Shown here: positions 8,493 to 17,598 of the stretch, in pieces | How positions within the stretch are numbered: the stretch's first letter is position 1 | Layout of the letters: each line of letters opens with the position of its first letter | Assembly (NCBI RefSeq): GCF_001028705.1 | Contig: NZ_CP011770.1 | Span: forward strand, 933,501-997,500 | DNA length: 64,000 bases | Source of the DNA: Croceicoccus naphthovorans | Lineage (GTDB): Bacteria; Pseudomonadota; Alphaproteobacteria; Sphingomonadales; Sphingomonadaceae | Direction: 5' to 3' | Translations under genes and position numbers: made by a program | The notes under the pieces: model-generated | What the model saw: only the letters and a program-made list of their open reading frames with translations | The model's database searches: none | What the model was told of the DNA's origin: nothing

Positions 8493-9722
8493 TCAGTCCT
8501 TGAAACGCTTGTACTCCAGCCGGGCGATAGCGCGGTTGTGCACTTCGTCGGGGCCGTCGGCAAGCCGCAAGGACCGGGCCAGCGCATAGGCCGCGGCAAG
8601 CGGGAAACCATCGCTGACCCCGCCGCCGCCGTGGGCCTGAATGGCATCGTCGATCACTTTCAGCGCCAGTGCCGGACCTGCCACCTTGATCATCGCGATT
8701 TCGCGTTGGGCCGCTTTGTTGCCGACCTTGTCCATCATGTCCGCCGCCTTCAGGCAGAGCAGCCGCGTCATTTCGATCTGCGTGCGCGCCTCGGCGATGC
8801 GTTGTTCCCAGATCGACTGCTGGGCGATCGGCTTGCCGAACGCGACGCGCGACAGAAGGCGCGGGACCATGTGATCGATCGCCATTTCGGCAAGTCCGAT
8901 GGCGCGCATGCAGTGGTGAATGCGTCCGGGGCCCAATCTGCCCTGCGCAACCTCGAACCCGCGTCCTTCGCCCAGAACCATGTTGGAGACGGGCACGCGG
9001 GCATTGTCGAATGTAACCTCGCAGTGGCCATGCGGAGCATCGTCGTATCCAAAGACGGGCAAGGCGCGTCCGATGGTCACGCCAAGGGTGTCGACGGGAA
9101 CCAGCAACTGGCTGTGCTGGCGATGCCGCTCTGCGTCGGGATTACTGCGACCCAATACGATCATCAGCTTGCAACGCGGGTCGCCCGCGCCCGAAATCCA
9201 CCATTTGCGCCCGTTGACGACATAGTCGTCGCCATCGCGTTCAATCCGCGTTTCGATATTAGTGGCATCGGAACTGGCGACATCGGGCTCGGTCATTGCA
9301 AAGGCAGAGCGGATTTCGCCCGCCATCAAGGGAGCCAGCCATTGCGCCTTCTGTTCCGGCGTGCCGTAGCGATGGAGTACTTCCATATTGCCCGTATCGG
9401 GCGCCGAGCAGTTGAAGACCTCCGAAGCCCAAGGGATGCGTCCCATCTCCTCAGCACAAAGCGCGTAGTCCATGTTGCTAAGGCCCGCGCCGTGGAATTC
9501 GGGCGTGTCATGATCGGGTGAGGGCGGCAGGAACAGGTTCCAAAGCCCCGCCTCTTTCGCCTTGGCCTTCAAGTCCTCGATCACCGGCAGCGCGCGCCAT
9601 CGCGTCTCGCCATCGGCCAGCTCGGCACCATAACGATTTTGGGCTGGAACGACTTCTGCTTGCATGAAGGCGCGCACGCGGTCGCGCCATTCCTGCTGCT
9701 TGGGTGAAAGATCGAAGTCCAT
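8493..9722 (-). CDS. Acyl-CoA dehydrogenase (ACAD11-like core)
   Basis: A 409-residue acyl-CoA dehydrogenase. The frame is open further upstream, but the first 78 residues are low-quality. The ATG at 9722 has GGGAGC just before it and gives the standard N terminus ([12 protein letters not shown]). Motifs seen are [27 protein letters not shown] and [19 protein letters not shown]. The long insert and the [10 protein letters not shown] end are characteristic of the ACAD10/11 dehydrogenase domain. Together with the separate APH-like kinase at 5980-7035 it may do what the fused mammalian proteins do: eliminate a 4-phosphoryl group from 4-phosphoacyl-CoA. It is transcribed away from the flavin reductase at 9922. 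Confidence 0.87.
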   Translation of the reverse strand: MDFDLSPKQQEWRDRVRAFMQAEVVPAQNRYGAELADGETRWRALPVIEDLKAKAKEAGLWNLFLPPSPDHDTPEFHGAGLSNMDYALCAEEMGRIPWASEVFNCSAPDTGNMEVLHRYGTPEQKAQWLAPLMAGEIRSAFAMTEPDVASSDATNIETRIERDGDDYVVNGRKWWISGAGDPRCKLMIVLGRSNPDAERHRQHSQLLVPVDTLGVTIGRALPVFGYDDAPHGHCEVTFDNARVPVSNMVLGEGRGFEVAQGRLGPGRIHHCMRAIGLAEMAIDHMVPRLLSRVAFGKPIAQQSIWEQRIAEARTQIEMTRLLCLKAADMMDKVGNKAAQREIAMIKVAGPALALKVIDDAIQAHGGGGVSDGFPLAAAYALARSLRLADGPDEVHNRAIARLEYKRFKD

Positions 9723-9921
9723 GCCGCTCCCTTTTTGTCCGTTTGTCTTATGCCGTGGCGTGTGCCGCAGGGCGTGTCGAATACGCAAGGTCGATGGCTG
9801 TGATCGAAATACGGCAATTGCCTGCTGCCGGATAATGTGGGGACTTTGGGGGCGCTCGCCCGATCTCACGCCGGGATCGGTCCGCCGGGCCAACCACTGA
9901 CCTTTTCCGGGAGAAACGAAA

Positions 9922-10425
9922 ATGGACGAAGCCGCGAAGAAAACCGCGCTGCGCATGATTCCCTATGGCATCTATGTGCTGACCGCCAAGGACGCCGACG
10001 GCAAACCTTATGCTTCCACGATCAACTGGGTGACGCAGACTTCGTTCTCGCCGCCGTTGATCGCAATCGCGATGAAGGCGGATTCGGGCAGCTATGCCGC
10101 GCTGAAGACGACCGGATCGGCCGTGCTGAACGTTCTGGGCAAAGGCCAGCAGGGCGCGGCATTCACATTCTTCAAGCCCGCCGAACTGGCCGACGGCAAG
10201 CTTTCGGGAGAGGCGATCCACGATGCCGCCAACGGTGCGCCCGTGATCGAAAGCGCCGCCGCTGCGGTTGAGTGCAAGCTGGTGACGACAGTCGAACAGG
10301 GCGACCATCATGTGATGATCGTGGAAGTTACCGACGCCAAGGTCATGCGCGAGCCTGAAGGCCGCGCAGACGAGGCGGTTCTGGAGATGAAGGACCTTGG
10401 CGAGAAGGTCTTCTACGGCGGCTGA
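9922..10425 (+). CDS. Flavin reductase-like domain protein
   Basis: A 167-residue protein with the FMN-binding split-barrel fold of flavin reductases (HpaC/Flavin_Reduct family). The N-terminal strand pattern [20 protein letters not shown] and the following [16 protein letters not shown] are typical. A GGGAGAAACG ribosome site lies 5' of the ATG. Members supply reduced FMN to two-component monooxygenases or bind flavin or haem directly. A possible partner is the LLM-type flavoenzyme at 31350-32480. It is the first gene of a plus-strand run that continues with a thiolase, a RibBA-like protein, an amidohydrolase and a COQ4-like protein. Confidence 0.82.
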   Translation: MDEAAKKTALRMIPYGIYVLTAKDADGKPYASTINWVTQTSFSPPLIAIAMKADSGSYAALKTTGSAVLNVLGKGQQGAAFTFFKPAELADGKLSGEAIHDAANGAPVIESAAAAVECKLVTTVEQGDHHVMIVEVTDAKVMREPEGRADEAVLEMKDLGEKVFYGG

Positions 10426-10591
10426 TACCTATTGTGCGCGTCGGGCATGGGCGATTTGCGCCCCGGCCCGGCGGCGCGATGCCGGATAGCGACACGCCTG
10501 ATCGTCCAACGGTATTGGGCAGCGCGCCGGGCAGACGATACCAGATCAGAACAAACGGGGCCGCAATCGGGCCGACGAAGTGGAGGATTTC

Positions 10592-11794
10592 TTGCGCGAG
10601 GCACTGATCGTTTCAACGGCACGGACACCCATAGGCAAGGCCTATCGCGGTGCATTCAACGATACGGAGGCACCTCGTCTTGCCGGGCACGCGGTCAGCC
10701 ATGCCGTCTCGCGGGCAGGCATCGATCCGGCGCGTGTCGAGGACGTGATCATGGGCTGCGCCGCTCAGCAGGGGACGCAGGGATACAACATCGGGCGTCT
10801 GGCCGCAGTGGCCGGTGGTTTGCCGGAAAGTGTTGCGGGCATGTCCGTGGACCGCCAGTGCGCGTCGGGCCTTATGGCTATCGCTATCGCGGCCAAACAG
10901 ATCATCGTCGACGGGATGGACTTCGCCATCGGCGGCGGGGTCGAATCGATAAGCCTGACGCAAAACAAGCACAAGAACAGCTATCGCAGCGTCTCGCAGG
11001 CCGTGTTGGAACACAGCCCCGAAATGTACATCCAGATGATCGAGACCGCCGAACTGGTTTCCGAACGCTATGGCGTCAGCCGTGAGGCGCAGGACGCCTA
11101 TGCCGCCCAAAGCCAGCAACGCTATGCCGAGGCGCTGGCAGAGGGCCGCTTTGCCGACGAGATCGTGCCGATGCCGTCGGTAAAGCAGGTGACCGACAAG
11201 GAAACAGGCGAGACTTCCGCCGTCGAAACGCTGCTGGAAAACGATGAAGGCGCGCGGGCCGGGACGACGGCGGAAAGCCTGAGCAAACTGAACCCGGTCT
11301 GGTCGGGCGGCAAACTGGTCCCGCAGGGGCATTTCGTGACTGCAGGCAACGCCAGCCAGCTTTCGGACGGCGCATCGGCATCGCTGCTGGTGGATGCGAA
11401 AGTGGCGGAAGCAGAAGGGCTGACGCCGCTGGGCGCCTATCGCGGAATCGCCGTCGCCGGGTGTCCACCTGAGGAAATGGGCATTGGCCCGATCTATGCC
11501 GTGCCGAAGCTGCTGCAGCAGCATGGCTTGTCGGTCGACGACATTGGCCTGTGGGAATTGAACGAGGCGTTTGCCGCGCAAGTCCTGCCGTGTCGAGACC
11601 GGCTGGGGATCCCGGACGAAAGGCTCAACGTCAGCGGCGGCGGTATCGCCATCGGCCACCCCTTCGGCATGTCGGGCGCGCGGCTGGTCGGTCATGCGCT
11701 GATCGAAGGGAAGCGTCGCGGCGCGCGGTACGTGGTCGTCACGATGTGCGTGGGCGGCGGCATGGGCGCGGCCGGATTGTTTGAGGTGTTGTGA
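10592..11794 (+). CDS. Acetyl-CoA C-acyltransferase (thiolase)
   Basis: A 400-residue degradative-type thiolase with all catalytic parts: nucleophilic Cys90 in DRQCASGL, the NEAFA loop, His356 in [11 protein letters not shown] and Cys386 in TMCVGGG. It should cleave 3-oxoacyl-CoA to acetyl-CoA and a shortened acyl-CoA. The TTG at 10592 is chosen because GGAGG lies at 10582-10586 with 5-base spacing and the product then starts [15 protein letters not shown] like its relatives. A GTG at 10580 in the same frame overlaps that ribosome site and is less likely. The TGA overlaps the ATG of the RibBA-like gene (TGATG). Confidence 0.9.
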   Translation: MREALIVSTARTPIGKAYRGAFNDTEAPRLAGHAVSHAVSRAGIDPARVEDVIMGCAAQQGTQGYNIGRLAAVAGGLPESVAGMSVDRQCASGLMAIAIAAKQIIVDGMDFAIGGGVESISLTQNKHKNSYRSVSQAVLEHSPEMYIQMIETAELVSERYGVSREAQDAYAAQSQQRYAEALAEGRFADEIVPMPSVKQVTDKETGETSAVETLLENDEGARAGTTAESLSKLNPVWSGGKLVPQGHFVTAGNASQLSDGASASLLVDAKVAEAEGLTPLGAYRGIAVAGCPPEEMGIGPIYAVPKLLQQHGLSVDDIGLWELNEAFAAQVLPCRDRLGIPDERLNVSGGGIAIGHPFGMSGARLVGHALIEGKRRGARYVVVTMCVGGGMGAAGLFEVL

Positions 11795-12930
11795 TGGTGG
11801 AAACGATGGTCAGGCCGGTGGAAACGTCAATCGCGAGTGCCGAGGAAATCATCGACGATGCCCGCAACGGGCGGATGTTCATCCTTGCCGACGATGCTTC
11901 GCCCGAAAACGGTGCGCATCTGGTCATTCCTGCGCAAATGGGTACCCCCGCTGCGGTCAATTTCATGGCGCGTTATGGCAGGGGGCTGGTCTGTCTCGCC
12001 TTGACCCGGCGGCGTTCGGTCGAACTCGGGCTCGATATGCAGGCCCGCGAGGTGCGTGACGACGACAACGCCTATGCCGTGTCGATAGAGGCGGCGACGG
12101 GCGTTTCCACCGGCATTTCGGCGGCGGACCGGGCGCGGACGATCGCTGTCGCCATCGACGGCAACGCCACCGCGGACGATATCGTGACGCCGGGGCACAT
12201 GTTCCCGGTAATTGCCCGTGATGGCGGCGTGCTGGTGCGCGCCGGTGCGGCAGAGGCGGCCGTCGACATTGCGCGGCTTGCGGGCCTTAATCCTTCCGGG
12301 GTTATCTGTGCGATCATGCGTGAGGATGGCAATCTGGCGACACTGGAATGCCTTGGCGGTCTGGCGGCGGAGCATGACCTGCGCGTTGGCACGATCAGCG
12401 ACCTGATCGCCTATCGCCGTCGTTACGATCACCTCGTCAAACGCCGGGCCGAACTCGATTTCGTCAGTCAGTGGGGCGGCGAGTGGAAGGCGATCACCTT
12501 TCAGAACACCGTCAACAACACAGAGGCGATCGCCCTGATCAAAGGTCCGATCGACACCAGTGGCCCAGTGCATGTGCGTATGCATGTGCAAACCCCGTTC
12601 GCCGACGTGCTGGGCGAACTTCGTGAGGGGCATTCCAGCATGATCCAGCGTGCGATGACCCGCATTGGCGAGGTCGGCAGCGGGGTCGTGGTCCTGTTGT
12701 CCTCACCCGCGCCCGATCTTGCCAGCCGCGTGATCGAGGCGCGTCAGACGGGCCGCGAAGACAGCGCCGGGCGCCGCGTGGAACTGCGCGAATACGGAAT
12801 CGGGGCCCAGATCCTGAACGACCTGGGCATCACGCGGATCACGCTGCTGACCAATCGGTCGCACAATCTGGTGGCTCTTGCCGGACACGGGATCGCGATC
12901 GAGGGCGAGGATCCCCTGCCCCTGTCTTGA
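11794..12930 (+). CDS. RibBA-like protein with both active sites degenerate
   Basis: A 378-residue protein with the two-domain layout of RibBA: a DHBP-synthase-like domain (about 10-205) and a GTP-cyclohydrolase-II-like domain (about 215-375). In the first, the canonical DDEDRENEGD metal/catalytic motif reads DDASPENGAH (33-42); the conserved His of RGGHTEA is Ala (RAGAAEA, 149-155) and the catalytic Glu of CEIMxEDG is Ala (CAIMREDG). In the second, the three zinc cysteines of the C-LTGD-C-D-C region are Thr267, Glu278 and His280. Neither reaction of riboflavin synthesis looks possible. RibBX proteins are known to lose only the second activity. The coupled position between a thiolase and an amidohydrolase suggests a new catalytic, binding or regulatory use in this pathway. 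Confidence 0.82.
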   Translation: MVETMVRPVETSIASAEEIIDDARNGRMFILADDASPENGAHLVIPAQMGTPAAVNFMARYGRGLVCLALTRRRSVELGLDMQAREVRDDDNAYAVSIEAATGVSTGISAADRARTIAVAIDGNATADDIVTPGHMFPVIARDGGVLVRAGAAEAAVDIARLAGLNPSGVICAIMREDGNLATLECLGGLAAEHDLRVGTISDLIAYRRRYDHLVKRRAELDFVSQWGGEWKAITFQNTVNNTEAIALIKGPIDTSGPVHVRMHVQTPFADVLGELREGHSSMIQRAMTRIGEVGSGVVVLLSSPAPDLASRVIEARQTGREDSAGRRVELREYGIGAQILNDLGITRITLLTNRSHNLVALAGHGIAIEGEDPLPLS

Positions 12931-12993
12931 CGGGAACAGGATTCCGCTTCATCCTTACAAAGATTGAAAAGTTAGAGTCGGAGAGGTTAATCG

Positions 12994-14733
12994 ATGGAAG
13001 ATATTTTGATCCGTGGCGGCACGATCGTTGACGGCACCGGAGAATCCGCGTTCAAGGGCGATATTCTGGTCCGCAACGGCAAGATCGAAACCATCGCCGA
13101 TAGCATCGAACCCAAGGGCGAAGAACGAGTGTACGATGCGACCGGTTGCGTGGTTTCGCCCGGTTTTATCGAACCGCACACCCACATGGACGCGGTGATG
13201 TGGTGGATGCCCAGCCTCGATCCGCTGCCCGGCTTCGGTGTCACAACTTCGGTCATCGGCAACTGCGGGTTTACGGCTGCGCCCGTTTCCCCCGATCCGA
13301 AGATCCGCGAAGAAATGGTCAATATCTTCACCTTTTTCGAAGAGGTGCCGAAGCAGCCCTTCCTCGACCGGTTGCCTTGGGACTGGAGCACCTGGCCCGA
13401 GTATCGCCATTCGATGGAGAAGAATTCCCCCGCGTCGACCAACATCGCCGCCTATGTCGGCCACATCGCGATCCGGCTTGCCGTGATGGGCATGGATGCG
13501 TGGGAACGCGTCGCGACGCCCGCCGAGGTCGCGAAGATGTGCGATCACCTGCAGAAGGCGATCGATGCCGGCGCGCTGGGCATGTCTTCGAACCTGATGG
13601 ACCATGACAGCAAGGACCGCCCGGTCCCCAGCCTTGTCGCCGACGATGCCGAATGGAGCGCGTTGATCGGCGTTCTGGCCGACAATCCGGGTAGCCAGCT
13701 TCAGGTTATCCTCGACACCTTCTTCCACCTGAAGGCCCCCGAACAAATGGAGCGCCTTGGCAATCTGTGCCGCGGGCGCGGCGTGCGCGTGCAGCTGGCA
13801 GGCGCGGGCGGCCTGCTCCGTTTCCAGGACGATATCCGCGACAAGATGTGGAAAATCACCGAGCGGCAGCGTGAGGAAGACCTCGACTTTTGGCCCAGCT
13901 TTGCGCACGTGCCGCCGACGACGGCGCTGAATTTCTTCAGCAGCTCCTCGTTCGCGCAGGCCAACGAATATGTCTGGCACGATGTCATTCAGGCCAAGAC
14001 CGAAGAGGAAAAGCTGGCACTGCTGCGCGACCCCGATTTCCGCGAACGCGCCCGCGACAGCTGGGATAACAAGGCATTCAAGCAGTCTTTGGTCTGCAAC
14101 CCGCAGTCGATGCTTCTGCTCGAGTCCGAGAACGGCACCGGGCCGCTGGGCCTCTCGCTCAAGGAGCTGGCTGAACAGCGCGGCGTGCATCCGTCCGATG
14201 CGCTGGCGGACTGGGTTCTCGACAACGGTATCAATTCCATCGTCAACCGTACGCCGCACGCGATGGCGCATGACCAGACCGTGGAAATGCTCAAGACCGA
14301 CAAGACCGTCGGATCGATTTCGGACGCGGGCGCGCATGGCCAGATGCTGTGCGGCGGTGGCGAGAATATCCTGCTGCTGACCGAGTTTCTCGACCGCAAG
14401 GACCTGACGCTGGAAGAGGCGGTCTATGCGCTGACCGGCAAGCAGGCGCTGCACTTCAACTTTGTCGATCGGGGCGTGTTGAAGGAAGGGCTGGCCGCCG
14501 ATATCGCCGTGTTCAACCTTGACGAGATCGAACCGCGCGACCTGAAGCGCGTGCACGATGTGCCCGATGGCAAGGGCGGCATGACCTGGCGTTTCAGCCG
14601 CGATGCCGCGCCGATGCGCCTGACGCTGGTCAACGGCGTGCCCACTTTCGACAAGGGTGCCTATACCGGCGAATGTCCGGGCAAGTTCGTCAGCCCGGAA
14701 ATCCGCCAATCGGCACAGACCGAGGCGGCCTGA
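12994..14733 (+). CDS. Amidohydrolase of the D-aminoacylase (N-acyl-D-amino-acid deacylase) family
   Basis: A 579-residue amidohydrolase-superfamily enzyme. The N-terminal strand sandwich (DILIRGGTIVDGTG) is followed by PGFIEPHTHMD, giving metal ligands His62 and His64. Later motifs include GNCGFT (about 90), a long middle insertion, and SDAGAHGQ, which carries the distal Asp. The family hydrolyses C-N bonds of N-acyl amino acids or cyclic amides, but in sphingomonads many members sit in catabolic clusters with unknown ring or amide substrates. It lies 63 bases after the RibBA-like gene and 41 bases before the COQ4-like gene, in the same direction. No signal peptide is seen, so it is cytoplasmic. 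Confidence 0.88.
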   Translation: MEDILIRGGTIVDGTGESAFKGDILVRNGKIETIADSIEPKGEERVYDATGCVVSPGFIEPHTHMDAVMWWMPSLDPLPGFGVTTSVIGNCGFTAAPVSPDPKIREEMVNIFTFFEEVPKQPFLDRLPWDWSTWPEYRHSMEKNSPASTNIAAYVGHIAIRLAVMGMDAWERVATPAEVAKMCDHLQKAIDAGALGMSSNLMDHDSKDRPVPSLVADDAEWSALIGVLADNPGSQLQVILDTFFHLKAPEQMERLGNLCRGRGVRVQLAGAGGLLRFQDDIRDKMWKITERQREEDLDFWPSFAHVPPTTALNFFSSSSFAQANEYVWHDVIQAKTEEEKLALLRDPDFRERARDSWDNKAFKQSLVCNPQSMLLLESENGTGPLGLSLKELAEQRGVHPSDALADWVLDNGINSIVNRTPHAMAHDQTVEMLKTDKTVGSISDAGAHGQMLCGGGENILLLTEFLDRKDLTLEEAVYALTGKQALHFNFVDRGVLKEGLAADIAVFNLDEIEPRDLKRVHDVPDGKGGMTWRFSRDAAPMRLTLVNGVPTFDKGAYTGECPGKFVSPEIRQSAQTEAA

Positions 14734-14774
14734 TCGGGAATGCCCGACGCGGGCGAGGAGAGGAGAGCCGAGGC

Positions 14775-15650
14775 ATGACAAAGAACAAGGAAGAACTGCC
14801 CTACCTGATGCGGGCCTATGAACCGGTGAAGACCGAGAGCAGCCTGCTCGTCAGTTCGTCACCCTATCTGAACGATTACCGCATCCGTGAATGGGTGACG
14901 AGCCAGTGCCTGCGCCGCAATGGCAAGGACAATGCCCAGACATACGGCATTCCCATGCTGATTTCGGCAATGCGCGAAGTGCAGCCGCACGACCGTATCG
15001 ACGAATTGTTCAACGAGGCCCGGCGCGACTGGCCCGAGTTGGACAAGTGGCTGGACGAACGCTGGCTGTCGACGCTGCGGCGCGACGATATGGCTTCGTG
15101 TCCGGAAGGGTCGATCGGCGGCATCTGGTACAAGCAGCTGGCGTCGGCGAACATGGAAGTCGACATCATCGAAGGGTTCGAACCGCGCAGCAGTTTCGAA
15201 TACTTCTTCATGCGCGGCGTCCAAACGCATGACTTCATGCACATCCTTGCCGGGGGCGGGTTCAACTTCATCGGCGAGATCATTCCCGCCTATCTGAAGT
15301 ACGGTAACCTGTTCCGCCATCTCGACCCCGAACTGGCCGGATTGCTGAATGCGCAGAACACCTTGCTGACCGGCCCGATGTTCATCCGTGGCCCGTTGCA
15401 TTATCCGCAATTGTTCATGCGGATGTGGGATCTGGCCAATTACGCGATGGACGTGGGCCGCAATTCCGACCCGCTGTTCCTTCCGCGGTACGAGGATTGG
15501 CTGGACCTACCGCTGGAGGAAGCGCGCAAGAAGTTCGGCGTGCGCGGGGCGCGGACCATCGACACCACGCGCGAATCCGCGTTCTGGGACGAGACGGTCG
15601 ATACGTGGCAAGAAGACGAGACGATGGAAGAGGCTGTCGCAGCCGAATAG
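14775..15650 (+). CDS. COQ4-family protein
   Basis: A 291-residue protein with the COQ4 signature HDxxHx11E intact: His152, Asp153, His156 and Glu168, flanked by QTHDFMHILAGG and FIGEI. In eukaryotes and some bacteria COQ4 binds a metal through this motif and is required for ubiquinone synthesis, where it has been linked to oxidative decarboxylation of the C1 position of the ring. A copy inside a CoA-ester/amidohydrolase operon suggests similar chemistry on a catabolic intermediate, but this is inference. The ATG at 14775 follows a GAGG-rich stretch. A hairpin terminator follows about 25 bases after the stop. A housekeeping ubiquinone role cannot be excluded. Confidence 0.85.
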   Translation: MTKNKEELPYLMRAYEPVKTESSLLVSSSPYLNDYRIREWVTSQCLRRNGKDNAQTYGIPMLISAMREVQPHDRIDELFNEARRDWPELDKWLDERWLSTLRRDDMASCPEGSIGGIWYKQLASANMEVDIIEGFEPRSSFEYFFMRGVQTHDFMHILAGGGFNFIGEIIPAYLKYGNLFRHLDPELAGLLNAQNTLLTGPMFIRGPLHYPQLFMRMWDLANYAMDVGRNSDPLFLPRYEDWLDLPLEEARKKFGVRGARTIDTTRESAFWDETVDTWQEDETMEEAVAAE

Positions 15651-15674
15651 GCATGCGGCCGATATCGAATAGGT

Positions 15675-15703
15675 GGCGCGTCCGGGTTGCCGGGCGCGCC
15701 CCT
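15675..15703. terminator. Hairpin terminator between converging genes
   Basis: GC-rich 11-base arms at 15675-15685 and 15690-15700 pair with one T-G wobble around a GTTG loop and are followed by CCTTTCGCGTTTT. It lies between the COQ4-like gene (plus) and the DapA-like gene (minus). Confidence 0.65.
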
Positions 15704-15711
15704 TTCGCGTT

Positions 15712-16641
15712 TTACCAGCCCTCGATCTCGGCGATGTTGCAGTCCTTTACGACCGCCATTGCGCGTTCGATCGCGTCCTTTTCGGCGGGCAGGCGCGGCG
15801 GCCGCGGATAGCCGCCGGGAAGTCCGAACTCACCCAGAACCGCCTTCGTAACCCGAATGCCGCCGTTGCCGTAAAGCGCCATGAAGAGGCGGAGCAGCGC
15901 GCCCCAGCGGTCGAGATAGAGCGCGTTGTCGCCAGCCCGTGCGGCATCGATCACGCTGCGGCAAAGTCTGGGCGCAAGGTTGGCTTCCGATGATAGGAAA
16001 CCCTGACCGCCCAGCGCCATCGCCATGGGGGCCTGATGCGGCCCGCCGACGCAGATGTCGATCCGGTCGCCCAGTGCGTCGATCAGGCTGCGCAGGTAAT
16101 TCGGATCCTGATGGCTGATGTTCAGACCGATCAGCTGGCTGTGATTTTCGAACAGGTCCACGATCACGTTGGCGGGAATGACATAGCCTACCGATTGATG
16201 CGTAGAGAGCACCAGCGGCATCGACGAATTGCGCAGCACTTCGCTGAAATAGGTCGATAGCTCGGTCGGAGTAGGTACGTGCCCGTGCCCGACATCCAGC
16301 GAATATATCTGTGCGGCGTCGACGCCCTTGGCCTCTGCCATATTGAGGAATTCGATCATCTGCCGCGCGGTTCGCGGCTCCACGCCCATCGCGCGGATCG
16401 GGGCCTTGCCCTTCAGTGTGCCGACCGCATGTTCGATCAGCATCGCGGTTTCGTCGAACGACATGGTGTAACCTTCGCCGCTGCCGCCACCACCGACATA
16501 GACGCCAACCCCGGCCTCTCCGATCCGGGTCAGGTGTGCTGCGAATGCATCGAGGTCGATTGAGCCATCTTCACGAAAAGGTGTGATGCTGATCGCGAAA
16601 GTCTGCAGCCGCGACAGGCGGTTTTCGGATGCCATTTGCAC
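15712..16641 (-). CDS. DapA-fold (DHDPS/NAL family) protein lacking the Schiff-base lysine
   Basis: A 309-residue TIM-barrel protein that aligns along its length with dihydrodipicolinate synthase/N-acetylneuraminate lyase. The GTP start at 16641 is a GTG supported by GGAAGGAA 5-6 bases upstream; an ATG two codons in is the alternative. The N-terminal TPFREDGSID and the GGSGEGYTMS loop are family-like. However, the lysine of the IVGIKEA strand is Asn174 (LIGLNIS), the catalytic Tyr of YNVP is Ser146 (LSTHQ), and the first Thr of TTGE is not conserved. A class I aldolase mechanism therefore looks impossible. It may act as a metal-dependent or non-covalent hydratase/aldolase. The divergent GntR gene is a likely regulator. 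Confidence 0.83.
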   Translation of the reverse strand: MQMASENRLSRLQTFAISITPFREDGSIDLDAFAAHLTRIGEAGVGVYVGGGGSGEGYTMSFDETAMLIEHAVGTLKGKAPIRAMGVEPRTARQMIEFLNMAEAKGVDAAQIYSLDVGHGHVPTPTELSTYFSEVLRNSSMPLVLSTHQSVGYVIPANVIVDLFENHSQLIGLNISHQDPNYLRSLIDALGDRIDICVGGPHQAPMAMALGGQGFLSSEANLAPRLCRSVIDAARAGDNALYLDRWGALLRLFMALYGNGGIRVTKAVLGEFGLPGGYPRPPRLPAEKDAIERAMAVVKDCNIAEIEGW

Positions 16642-16775
16642 AGGGTTCCTTCCAATGTCGTTATGATTGTATCAGTGTATTTTCTTGCAAAGATGTTTCA
16701 TGCGCCTAAGCAACGCGGTCTGGTTCGTCTTGCGATACAGGCGGGCGCCGTGAAATTCGGGGATTTGTTTGTTCG
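16642..16775. promoter_or_regulatory. Divergent promoter region of DapA-like and GntR genes
   Basis: These 134 bases separate two genes transcribed away from each other, so they must carry both promoters and probably the operator of the GntR/FadR-type protein. The stretch around 16660-16690 is AT-rich relative to the surroundings. No clean TNGTNNNACNA palindrome could be identified by eye. Confidence 0.4.
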
Positions 16776-17558
16776 ATGAGTGATGCCAGGAAACGTCGTT
16801 TGCGCCAGCCGCGCGTGGCCGAAATCGTGGCCAACGATCTGCGCGCCCGCATCCTTGGTGGCGACCTTTCCGACGGCGATCAGCTGCCTAAACAGGACGA
16901 GCTGATGAACGAATTCGGCGTCAGTCCGCCGGCCATTCGCGAAGCGTTTCGTATTCTGGAGACCGAGGGGCTGATCACCGTTCTGCGCGGCAATGTCGGG
17001 GGCGCGATCGTGCACCTGCCGCAGTCGGACAACGCTGCCTACATGCTCGGCCTTGTCCTGCAATCGCGGCAAGTTCCCCTCCTTGACCTGATAGAGGCGA
17101 TGCGCAGGCTGGAACCTGCCTGCGCGGCCCAAGCTGCTTTGCGTAGTGATCGTGAAAGCACCGTGCTTCCGAAACTTCGCAAGAACATCGATGACAGTTT
17201 CGCCGCCATCGACGATCCGAACACCTTCATAGCGTTGGCCCGCAACTTCCATACAGAACTAGTCAGCGAATGCGGCAATGCCACAATGGCATTGGTTGTC
17301 GGCGCGCTGGAACGACTGTGGTCGGCACAGGTGGGCAAACTGGCGCTGGCCAGGGCTGAGCACGGCACTTTCGCGGACCGTTCGGTTCGCCTTTCGCTGG
17401 CGCGCGAGCATGAGCGAATCTACCGCGCCATCGAAGACGGCGATGCCCAGTCCGCCGAACGGGCGATCCTTGAACACTACGCCGACGGTGGCGGAGAGCG
17501 GAAGCACGGGTTCGACACCTCGCTGACGGTGCGGGCATCGATGGACCAGCGGACCTGA
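16776..17558 (+). CDS. GntR-family transcriptional regulator (FadR/FCD type)
   Basis: A 260-residue regulator. The winged-helix domain (about 12-80) contains LPKQDELMNEFGVSPPAIREAFRILETEGLI, here named by its positions 37-68, which is the classic GntR helix-turn-helix. The C-terminal all-helical FCD domain (about 95-235) has the metal/effector histidines expected in ARNFHTELV and in the REHERIYRAI helix. FCD regulators bind organic acids or acyl-CoA and usually repress a nearby catabolic operon. It is divergent from the DapA-like gene and so probably controls it together with neighbouring genes. It converges on the nitroreductase gene with a 40-base gap. Confidence 0.88.
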   Translation: MSDARKRRLRQPRVAEIVANDLRARILGGDLSDGDQLPKQDELMNEFGVSPPAIREAFRILETEGLITVLRGNVGGAIVHLPQSDNAAYMLGLVLQSRQVPLLDLIEAMRRLEPACAAQAALRSDRESTVLPKLRKNIDDSFAAIDDPNTFIALARNFHTELVSECGNATMALVVGALERLWSAQVGKLALARAEHGTFADRSVRLSLAREHERIYRAIEDGDAQSAERAILEHYADGGGERKHGFDTSLTVRASMDQRT

Positions 17559-17598
17559 TCCAATCGCGACCGCACCGCTGGTTGAAGCCTGCTTTAAG

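Noticed and set aside
9723..9956. An N-terminal extension of the acyl-CoA dehydrogenase ending at 8493
   Set aside because: The extra 78 residues are basic and unlike the family, and a proper ribosome site precedes the ATG at 9722.
16642..16775. A FadR-like operator in the divergent gap
   Set aside because: The segment around 16665-16680 has TTGTATCAGTGTA but the halves are not inverted copies of each other.
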